A stretch of 64,000 nt of DNA from Pseudomonas tolaasii NCPPB 2192. GTDB taxonomy: Bacteria; Pseudomonadota; Gammaproteobacteria; Pseudomonadales; Pseudomonadaceae. The notes under the pieces were generated by a model. The model was not told the origin of the DNA, made no database searches, and was given only the letters and a program-made list of their open reading frames with translations. Positions 24,769 to 31,853 of the stretch are shown piece after piece; the first letter of the stretch is position 1; each line of letters opens with the position of its first letter. The DNA lies in the NCBI RefSeq assembly GCF_002813445.1, contig NZ_PHHD01000001.1, positions 3,286,001 to 3,350,000 of the forward strand. The letters run 5' to 3'. Position numbers and translations under genes: made by a program.

Positions 24769-26091
24769 TTACATACTGCCTTCCACATCATCCAGGCTGA
24801 ACGTCTCGGTGTGGTCGTCATACGAAAAAATCTCCGCGTACCGCCCCCACGCCACCACGCTTTCCAGGGTTTTCTCGACAAACGCTTCGGTCATCGAGTC
24901 TTCCAGTTCCTGTTCGAAACGCACCCGTGGCGCACGGTGGCCGCTGCGTTCCAGCAGCACCTGATGAATGCGCGCGGCCAGTGGCACGTGGCGGATCAAA
25001 TGCTCGGCGAACAGGGTTTTGCGTTCCTGGGTGCCGTAGTCGGCGAACAACTTGCCGGCGTCGGTGAGGGTGATGTCGGCGCCTTTGAGTTCGGCAAAGC
25101 CCAGGTGCTCGAGCATCTCGGCCACCGGGAACAGGTCGTCGACTTCCAGCAAGCGCCGCTCGGCCACGGTCGGCAAACCGGCGTGGCCGTTGTAGGGCTC
25201 GGCGGCGAGGGTTTCGATCAGGCCGGCCATCAGGTTGGTCGACACTTCCGGCAACAGGCTGCCCATTTTCAGCTCGGGCAGGCCACGGCTGGCGTCGGCG
25301 CTGCGCCGGTCCGTCATCAGCGCGTAGATGTCATCAACCATCTGCCGGAACGTCGGGTCCAGGCGGTTGCGCGGGTGGGCAAACGGCACCTTGATCTCGG
25401 CGACCACACGGCCAGGGTTGGACGACAGCACCAGAATTCGGTCGCACATCAGCACCGCTTCTTCGATGTTATGGGTCACGATCAGGATCGACTTGATCGG
25501 CAACTGCTTGCCGCTCCACAAGTCCAGCAGGTCGGTGCGCAGGGTTTCGGCGGTGAGTACGTCCAGCGCCGAGAAGGGTTCGTCCATCAACAGCAGCGTC
25601 GGGTTGACCACCAGGCCGCGGGCAAAGCCCACGCGCTGGCGCATGCCGCCGGACAATTCACGGGGGTAGGCGTTTTCAAACCCGTCGAGGCCGATCAGGT
25701 CGATGGCGGCCAGGGCGCGCCGGCGGGTTTCCTTGCGCTCGACCTGCAAGGCTTGCAGACCGGCTTCGACGTTTTCCAGCACGGTCAGCCACGGGAACAG
25801 GGCAAAGGTCTGGAACACCATGGCCACGCCTTCGGCCGGGCCATTAAGCGGCTTGCCCTGGTAGCGCACCTCACCGGACGACGGTTGGATCAGCCCGGCG
25901 ATAATGCGCAGCAGCGTGGATTTGCCGGAGCCGGAGCGGCCAAGCATGCCGACGATCTCGCCTTCGTGCAGGCTCAGGTCCACGCCGCTGAGCACTTGCA
26001 GCTCGTCCTTGCCTTTGCCGAACACGCGGTTGACGTTTTTCAGCGAGTAAATTTGCGGGGTGTCGACAGTGTTTTCAGTAGGGGTAGTCAT
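24769..26091 (-). CDS. ABC transporter ATP-binding protein with AAA-associated C-terminal domain
   Basis: A 440-residue ATPase of the nitrate/sulfonate/taurine class. The nucleotide-binding domain fills residues ~15-265: Walker A GRSGSGKST, signature LSGGMRQR, Walker B LLLMDEP. A ~150-residue C-terminal part (from about RRLLEVDDLFPVAEMLEHLG) corresponds to the AAA-associated domain of this subgroup. ATG 26091 is chosen; a TTG at 26109 overlaps the permease stop. It follows the double permease in one operon. The substrate is unknown. Confidence 0.9.
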   Translation of the reverse strand: MTTPTENTVDTPQIYSLKNVNRVFGKGKDELQVLSGVDLSLHEGEIVGMLGRSGSGKSTLLRIIAGLIQPSSGEVRYQGKPLNGPAEGVAMVFQTFALFPWLTVLENVEAGLQALQVERKETRRRALAAIDLIGLDGFENAYPRELSGGMRQRVGFARGLVVNPTLLLMDEPFSALDVLTAETLRTDLLDLWSGKQLPIKSILIVTHNIEEAVLMCDRILVLSSNPGRVVAEIKVPFAHPRNRLDPTFRQMVDDIYALMTDRRSADASRGLPELKMGSLLPEVSTNLMAGLIETLAAEPYNGHAGLPTVAERRLLEVDDLFPVAEMLEHLGFAELKGADITLTDAGKLFADYGTQERKTLFAEHLIRHVPLAARIHQVLLERSGHRAPRVRFEQELEDSMTEAFVEKTLESVVAWGRYAEIFSYDDHTETFSLDDVEGSM

Positions 26092-26105
26092 CACGGCGAA
26101 TCCCG

Positions 26106-27851
26106 TCAATTCAAACGAAGTTTGTTTTCAGCGATGGCGTACATCGGCCGCCAGACCGCGCGGTTGAAGGCCACCACGAAGATCGACATCACCACCACGC
26201 CCAGGGCGATTTTGGGGAAGTCGCCGGCGGCAGTGGTTTGGGCGATGTAGGCGCCCAGGCCGTGGGCGACCACGTTGTCCTGGCCCCACGACACGTACTC
26301 GGAGACGATGCTGGCGTTCCAGGCACCACCCGACGCGGTAATCGCGCCGGTGACGTAATAAGGGAAAATCCCCGGCAACATCACCTTGCGCCACCACAAC
26401 CAGCCGCGAATGCGGAAGTTGGCGGCAGCTTCCTTGAAGTCATTGGGAAAGGCGCTGGCCCCGGCGATCACGTTGAACAGGATGTACCACTGGGTGCCCA
26501 GCACGATCAGCGGGCTCAGCCAGATGTCCGGGTTGAGGTTGTAGTGCAGGATCACGATCACAAACACCGGGAACAACAGGTTCGCCGGGAACGCCGCGAG
26601 GAACTGCGCCAGCGGCTGGATTTTTTCCGCCAGGCGCGGGCGCAGGCCGATCATCACCCCCAGCGGCACCCAGATCAGCGAGGCGATCAGGATCAGCCCG
26701 GCCACCCGCAACAGCGTGATCAGGCCCAGCACGAATACATGGCCGACTTCGCCGAAAGTCACTTCGGTGCCCACGTACAACACGATGTGATACAGCGCGT
26801 AGGCGGCCATCAGCGCGATCACTGTGCCCCACAGCACATCGATCACTTTCGAGGCGGCCGGGGTTTCTGCCGGCAATGCCTTGAGCGCACCGCCGCCCAG
26901 GCTGAAACGCTTGTTGCCGATTCGGCTGATGGCGCGGGTGATCGGGCGCAGGATGCGCTGCACGATGCGCGTGCGCTGGATCAGGTTCAGCAGCCAGGAC
27001 TGCGGCGCGGCGCCCTGGGAGGCGGTGGTTTCCATGCGGAACTTGTCGGCCCAGGCCACCAGCGGGCGGAACAGAAACTGGTCGTAGATCAGGATCACCG
27101 CAATCATCGCCAGGATCACATAACCCACGGCGTGCAGGTCTTTCTGGGCGATGGCCAGGGCCAGGTACGAACCCACGCCGGGCAGGGTGATGGTCTTGTC
27201 ACCGACGGTGATGGCTTCGGAGGCGACCACGAAGAACCAGCCGCCGGACATGCTCATCATCATGTTCCACACCAGCCCCGGCATGGCGAACGGCACGTCG
27301 AGCTTCCAGAACTTCTGCCAGCCGGAAAGCCGCAGGTTGGTCGACACCTCGACCAAGTCATGGGGCAGCATGCGCAGCGACTGGTAGAAGCTGAACGTCA
27401 TGTTCCAGGCCTGGCTGGTGAAAATCGCGAAGATAGCCGCGAACTCCGCCCCCAACACGCGGCCTGGGAACAACAGCAGAAAGAACGTCACGGTAAACGA
27501 GATATAGCCGAGCACCGGCACCGATTGCAGGATGTCGAGCACCGGCACCAGCAGCTTTTCGGCGCGCCGGCTTTTGGCGGCCAGCGTGCCGTATAAAAAG
27601 GTAAACACCAGCGCCGCCACCATCGCCGCGAGCATGCGCAAGGTAGTGCGCATTGCGTATTCCGGCAGGTTGGCCGGGTCCAGCGAGATGACTTCGCTTT
27701 GCAATGTCGCGATGGGCGCCCAGGTTTCCCGGGCAGTAATCGAGAAAAACAGCAGAAAACCGATCACCAGCGGCAGGGCGACCAGGTCCCAGCGGTTAGG
27801 CAGCAAGCGCAGGGTCGACGCCGGCAGGTAGTCACGAAAGACTCGATTCAT
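26106..27851 (-). CDS. ABC transporter permease, two fused permease domains
   Basis: A 581-residue inner-membrane protein holding two BPD-type permease halves in one chain. Each half has its own EAA loop for the ATPase: EVSTNLRLSGWQKFWKLDVP in the first, EAAANFRIRGWLWWRKVMLP in the second. The gene is followed by the ATPase with a 14-base gap. No periplasmic binding-protein gene is adjacent, so the substrate receptor must be elsewhere or absent. The class points to import of anions or organic sulfur/nitrogen compounds, but this is only family-level. Confidence 0.9.
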   Translation of the reverse strand: MNRVFRDYLPASTLRLLPNRWDLVALPLVIGFLLFFSITARETWAPIATLQSEVISLDPANLPEYAMRTTLRMLAAMVAALVFTFLYGTLAAKSRRAEKLLVPVLDILQSVPVLGYISFTVTFFLLLFPGRVLGAEFAAIFAIFTSQAWNMTFSFYQSLRMLPHDLVEVSTNLRLSGWQKFWKLDVPFAMPGLVWNMMMSMSGGWFFVVASEAITVGDKTITLPGVGSYLALAIAQKDLHAVGYVILAMIAVILIYDQFLFRPLVAWADKFRMETTASQGAAPQSWLLNLIQRTRIVQRILRPITRAISRIGNKRFSLGGGALKALPAETPAASKVIDVLWGTVIALMAAYALYHIVLYVGTEVTFGEVGHVFVLGLITLLRVAGLILIASLIWVPLGVMIGLRPRLAEKIQPLAQFLAAFPANLLFPVFVIVILHYNLNPDIWLSPLIVLGTQWYILFNVIAGASAFPNDFKEAAANFRIRGWLWWRKVMLPGIFPYYVTGAITASGGAWNASIVSEYVSWGQDNVVAHGLGAYIAQTTAAGDFPKIALGVVVMSIFVVAFNRAVWRPMYAIAENKLRLN

Positions 27852-28153
27852 AGGCAATTGCTCATAGGCAGTCAGTCCTGCGGCAGTCAGGTTCGCAAAG
27901 GCGCAGTGGATGTGAGCTTAGCTTCTCTTCAAGCACTCACCGAGAAGGGGCGGGCGCGCTTCTCCATGAGCCAGGGGCAGCGCATCTGGGGGAGATGGGC
28001 TGTTGGCGGAATTGTACGTTTCTAAATGTTACAAGCGCATAAATTTGCTGTCAGTTTCCTGTACGAAACGCCGCTTTTAAGCCCGCTCCTTGAGGCAAAA
28101 CCGGCACTTTTCAGCTGACGACACAATTGGCCACTTAGGCGTCACGCAGGCCG

Positions 28154-28181
28154 GGAACCTCTTTCAGACAAATGCCAATCA
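28154..28181 (+). promoter_or_regulatory. Candidate HrpL-type (ECF sigma) promoter
   Basis: GGAACC at 28154-28159 and CCAATCA at 28175-28181 are separated by 15 bases. The hrp-box consensus is GGAACC-N15/16-CCACNNA, so there is one mismatch (C to A). It faces the orphan gene at 28262, about 80 bases before its ATG. No other promoter-like match was noted in this 400-base gap. Confidence 0.55.
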
Positions 28182-28261
28182 GGTAACCAGATGACTTGCC
28201 GCCGCAGGCCTTCCGCCTGTCGCCCCACAAGCATTGAATATCCGACCCTGAAAGGTGCCCT

Positions 28262-29098
28262 ATGACTAGCGTAAACACCCGGCCACAAACGCCTTACACC
28301 GCAAACTATGAAGCGGATCAAAACCCGGCCCCGTCCACCGAGGTAACCAACGCCGATACCTCAGAACGTGCAGGTGCACAGGCCAACTCTGCACCTCCCA
28401 AGGCCCCGATGACCCCGGAGCAGCGCGGTCAGTTTTCGAGCCACAACAACCTGGTCAATCAGCAGCCGTCGCCGCAGGCTGATGCAACGCGTGAATTACT
28501 GACGTTGGCGAGCAAAAACAATCAGCTTCTCGGCGAATACAAAACGCTTCTTGGCGAATGCCAGGCGAAGATTGCAGCACTCCAAAAAGAGCTCGCCGGG
28601 CTGAGCCAGCAACTCGATGCATCAGGTACCGGTACCGATAAAAACGCGATTGCCCCGGACACCCAGCCCCAAAGCCCTACCCAGGAGCAAAAGGCAGCGC
28701 CGCCCGTTACCGCGCCAACCCGGCAACCGGATCTTGACGAGGCGGACAAGCTCAATACCGAGTTACGCCAGGACATCAACGAACTCATCCGCACGATCAT
28801 TGAGGCATTTGCACAGTTGAAAAAGGAGCTTGAGAAGGTGCTTCAGCAAGTCAAGGCCATGAACAAAGCTGAACCCCACATGCCGCCTGAAACCTCGGCA
28901 CCGCAGCCCAATGAACAGTCGACGTTTACGCGTGAAACGTCAGGGCAGGACGCACCGACCGCGGATGACTACAGGAACAGCAACGCGGAGCTGGAGCAGA
29001 TGATTGCGAGCACCCGGACTCAGTTTGACACCGAAATTTCAGCGCTTGAAAAGTCCATTGAGGACGTGAAAGCACGCCTCAACCCGCCAAAGCAGTAA
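28262..29098 (+). CDS. Uncharacterised Pro/Gln-rich coiled-coil protein, possible type III secreted protein
   Basis: I recognise no family for this 278-residue protein. It has AAGG before the ATG. There is no hydrophobic signal or TM segment. The N-terminal ~75 residues are disordered and rich in Thr, Pro, Ala and Asn. Helical coiled-coil stretches follow at ~80-120, ~160-200 and ~230-275, separated by Pro/Gln linkers. The first 16 residues contain no acidic residue and position 4 is Val; this fits published rules for Pseudomonas type III secretion signals. A near-consensus hrp box lies upstream. Only one Cys is present. It stands alone between an ABC operon and the convergent sulfur operon. 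Confidence 0.75.
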   Translation: MTSVNTRPQTPYTANYEADQNPAPSTEVTNADTSERAGAQANSAPPKAPMTPEQRGQFSSHNNLVNQQPSPQADATRELLTLASKNNQLLGEYKTLLGECQAKIAALQKELAGLSQQLDASGTGTDKNAIAPDTQPQSPTQEQKAAPPVTAPTRQPDLDEADKLNTELRQDINELIRTIIEAFAQLKKELEKVLQQVKAMNKAEPHMPPETSAPQPNEQSTFTRETSGQDAPTADDYRNSNAELEQMIASTRTQFDTEISALEKSIEDVKARLNPPKQ

Positions 29099-29112
29099 CG
29101 CTCGGCCTCGCC

Positions 29113-29148
29113 GCCGCAAGCGTGGGCATTCGCGCCCACGCTTGTGGC
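29113..29148. terminator. Hairpin between convergent genes
   Basis: A 15-bp stem with one G-T pair, GCCGCAAGCGTGGGC (29113-29127) with GCCCACGCTTGTGGC (29134-29148), and a six-base loop. It lies 14 bases after the stop of the orphan gene and just before the AlaX stop on the other strand. There is no U-run, so the efficiency is uncertain, but it may serve both directions. Confidence 0.55.
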
Positions 29149-29159
29149 ATCAGCGCTGC

Positions 29160-29891
29160 CTAGCCCTCAAACCGCAGAATCACCCGGCGGTTGTGCTTGC
29201 TCTTCTTCTCGATTTTTTCGCAGAACACCCGGCCGATTTCCTCGGTATTGATCACGTGGGTGCCGCCGCAGGGCTGGATGTCGATTCCGCTGATTTCGAT
29301 CACCCGCACCGACCCCTGGATGACGGGGGGCGCGACGGCCTGGGTGCGGGTAATTTGCAGCAGGGTCGAATACTCCGAAGCGGGCATCGACAGGGTTTTC
29401 ACCGCGTGGGCCTGTTCGATCAGGGCGTTGAGGTCGCGGGTGATGCTGTCTTTGTCGAGGGTCATTTCCGGCAGGTCAAAATCCAAGCGGCCTTTGTCGG
29501 CGCTGATGCTGCAACCGGTCACGGGCGCATCGATGATCGAGCACAGCAGGTGCAGGCAGGTGTGCATCTTCATGTGCTGGTAGCGACGCTCCCAATCCAG
29601 GCCGGCGTCGACTTGTACCCCGGCGGCCAATTGCTCGGGGAAGTGCTCCACCTGGTGCCAGATGATCGAACGCAGTACCGGGTCGCGCACGGTACCGGTC
29701 ACGAGGACCCGCGTACCGTCGGCCAGGGTGAAGTGCCCGGTATCGCCCGGTTGCCCACCACCGGTGGGGTAAAACAGCGTGTGCTCCAGGGCGACGCCGT
29801 GTTCGCTGACGGCAATCACCCGGGCGCTGAAGGCGTTCTGGTAAGGCGCGCTGTCAAACAGCGCCAGGGTTTCCATGGTGTGCACAGACAT
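29160..29891 (-). CDS. AlaX-type alanyl-tRNA editing hydrolase
   Basis: A 243-residue free-standing relative of the AlaRS editing domain. It has the N-terminal YPTGGGQPGDTG motif of the AlaX-M type. The zinc ligands are HTCLH in the first motif and CGGTH in the second (PCGGTHVINTEE). The family hydrolyses Ser- or Gly-tRNA(Ala). ATG 29891 has GGAGG 6 bases upstream and follows the acetyltransferase stop by 2 bases. It is therefore the last gene of the sulfur operon, an unusual place for such a protein. Confidence 0.9.
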   Translation of the reverse strand: MSVHTMETLALFDSAPYQNAFSARVIAVSEHGVALEHTLFYPTGGGQPGDTGHFTLADGTRVLVTGTVRDPVLRSIIWHQVEHFPEQLAAGVQVDAGLDWERRYQHMKMHTCLHLLCSIIDAPVTGCSISADKGRLDFDLPEMTLDKDSITRDLNALIEQAHAVKTLSMPASEYSTLLQITRTQAVAPPVIQGSVRVIEISGIDIQPCGGTHVINTEEIGRVFCEKIEKKSKHNRRVILRFEG

Positions 29892-29893
29892 CT

Positions 29894-30886
29894 TCAACCT
29901 CCGACGATCAAGGGGCTGGCTTGCAGCAGGTGGCGCACCATTGCGCTCAAGCCAGGGGGGGAGAGCAGGGTGATTTCAAATTCCGGGCCACTGACTTTCA
30001 GGTTCAGCGGCAGGCGAGGCAGTTGCTCACCTGTATCCAGGCGCCGCAGGCGAAATTGCAGGTGGTGGCGCTCTTTCACCGTGGGTTCCAGCATCAGCCC
30101 CTGCAACGGGTGGAAATCGGCGTCCAGCACCGTGACCCTGTGGCTGGCACTGACCTCGCCCACCACGTGCAAGCGTTCATCCAGGGCAAAAGCCCCGAGG
30201 TAGCTGCTCTGGTCCGACTCGGTGTTTTTCTGCAGCTGCACCTGGTTGACCACCTTGACCTTGGTGCCTGCCGGTACATCCTGGGTAATGACACAGGACG
30301 GGCTGATAAATACGTTGTCGCCGATCAGCACGTAGCCCAGCACGCGGGCGCCGGAGCCCACCTCGACATTGTTGCCCAGGCGCGGGTGGCGCTTGCCGTC
30401 CGGGTTGTTGGCGATGCCGCGCGCGCCGAGGGTGACGCCGCAGAGGATGTAGCAGTCGTTGCCGATTTCGCAGGTTTCGCCAATCACCGTGCCGTAGCCG
30501 TGGTCGAGCACAAAGCGCCGGCCGATGCGCGCCGCCGGGTGGATTTCGGCGCCGGACAGGATCTTGCCCTGGTTGCTGAGCTTGAGGGCCATGCGCGAAA
30601 ACACGCCGTTGGTCTGGTCGGGGAAATTCCACACCAGGTGCGCCAGGCGGTAGAACAGCACGGCCTTGAACGAAGCGTAAGACTCAAGGATCAGCTCGCC
30701 ACGGCCACGTGACGCAGGGTCGCGATAGGCGTAGGCGATCAAGTCTTCGGCCACCGCCTGCGCCGCGTTCTGAATCAGCGGTGCCAGGTGTGGTTCCAAC
30801 TGCTTCATCTGCGCAGGCGTCAGGGTCGTGATGAGGTGGGTGAGCAGCTCATCGTGCAGCTGTTGCATGTCGATAAAGCCCCCCAT
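29894..30886 (-). CDS. Serine O-acetyltransferase-like protein with C-terminal extension
   Basis: A 330-residue protein. The N-terminal helices and the left-handed beta-helix (about residues 110-220) match CysE, with catalytic Asp128-His129 in LDHGYGTVIGET and His167 in KRHPRLG. About 110 residues follow the hexapeptide repeats (from ~221), a tail that usual CysE proteins lack and that I do not recognise. It would make O-acetylserine for the neighbouring cysteine-synthase-like enzyme. ATG 30886 is chosen; the frame is open further upstream, but that overlaps the preceding gene. Confidence 0.85.
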   Translation of the reverse strand: MGGFIDMQQLHDELLTHLITTLTPAQMKQLEPHLAPLIQNAAQAVAEDLIAYAYRDPASRGRGELILESYASFKAVLFYRLAHLVWNFPDQTNGVFSRMALKLSNQGKILSGAEIHPAARIGRRFVLDHGYGTVIGETCEIGNDCYILCGVTLGARGIANNPDGKRHPRLGNNVEVGSGARVLGYVLIGDNVFISPSCVITQDVPAGTKVKVVNQVQLQKNTESDQSSYLGAFALDERLHVVGEVSASHRVTVLDADFHPLQGLMLEPTVKERHHLQFRLRRLDTGEQLPRLPLNLKVSGPEFEITLLSPPGLSAMVRHLLQASPLIVGG

Positions 30887-30923
30887 GGAGGCACCCCCGC
30901 ATTCTGGTAGGTAAGAGAACCGG

Positions 30924-31838
30924 TTATTCGAAGCTGGGCAGGTAGCTGTCGGCATTGTCGTAGACCATGGTCAACACCACCGTTTCGGGCGGCAGTTCGG
31001 GGGCGAGTTGGGCGATGGCGACCATATTGGCGGCCGACGACAGCCCCAGGCTGATGGCGTCGGTGCGCATGATGCGTTTCATCATGTCGATGCACGCCTG
31101 GCGCGACACTTTGAGCATGCCGTCCAGTACGTTCACATTGAGAATGCTCGGAATCAGGCCGATCGACAGCCCCTGGATATGGTGCGGCGCATGCTGGTCT
31201 TTGAGCAGGTCGCACTCTTCAGGCTCCACGCCCATCACACGCAGTTGCGGCCAGGCAGCCTTGAGGGTTTCGCCGATGCCGGTGATGTGCCCGCCGGTGC
31301 CGATGCCGCTGACGAAGTAGTCCACGCGGCGCTCGCCAAATGCGCGAAGGATTTCCGGCGCAGTGGTGTCGCGATGGGTTTGCGGGTTGGCACCATTGCG
31401 CTGCTGGTTGAGCATCACGTAGTTGGGGTTTTCCAGCTGCAATTCCATGCATTTTTCGCCATGGGAGTTGTTGCCCAGACGGCTGTCCGACAGCACCACC
31501 TTCGCGCCGTACAGGCGCAGCAGTTTCTGTTTTTCGGGGCTGTAGTTGTCGGGAATCACCAGCACCACTTTGTAGCCCAGCACATTGCCGGCCATCACCA
31601 GCCCGATGCCGGTGTTGCCGCCGCTGGGTTCGATGATGGTTTGCCCGGAATCACGGATCAGCACGCCGCGGCGCTCGGCGTCGAGGATCATGCCCAGGGC
31701 GATGCGCGCCTTGTGGCTGCCGCCGGGGTTGAGGGATTCCAGCTTGGCGTAGACCTCGATGCCGAGGTCTTCGGAAAACTGCGCCAGGCGCACGATTGGC
31801 GTTTGGCCGATCACGTCGAGAATGGAGTTATGCAGCAT
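30924..31838 (-). CDS. PLP-dependent cysteine synthase family protein
   Basis: A 304-residue beta-replacement enzyme of the CysK/CysM family. The PLP Lys is residue 43 in NPGGSHKARIALG. The substrate loop is EPSGGNTGIGL where most have TSGNTG. The phosphate-binding loop is SGIGTGGHITGIG. LNQQRNGANPQTHRDTTAPE matches the CysK-type segment. It starts 15 bases after the JAMM-E1 fusion gene. Together these suggest it accepts sulfur from a protein thiocarboxylate, as CysM does from CysO in actinobacteria. The direct sulfide route is an alternative. Confidence 0.88.
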   Translation of the reverse strand: MLHNSILDVIGQTPIVRLAQFSEDLGIEVYAKLESLNPGGSHKARIALGMILDAERRGVLIRDSGQTIIEPSGGNTGIGLVMAGNVLGYKVVLVIPDNYSPEKQKLLRLYGAKVVLSDSRLGNNSHGEKCMELQLENPNYVMLNQQRNGANPQTHRDTTAPEILRAFGERRVDYFVSGIGTGGHITGIGETLKAAWPQLRVMGVEPEECDLLKDQHAPHHIQGLSIGLIPSILNVNVLDGMLKVSRQACIDMMKRIMRTDAISLGLSSAANMVAIAQLAPELPPETVVLTMVYDNADSYLPSFE

Positions 31839-31853
31839 CAGTCAGCCCCCGCC

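Noticed and set aside
26238..27596. 452-codon plus-strand frame opposite the double permease
   Set aside because: Composition (many Gln, His, Arg) fits a complement frame, and the permease on the other strand has clear TM helices and EAA loops.
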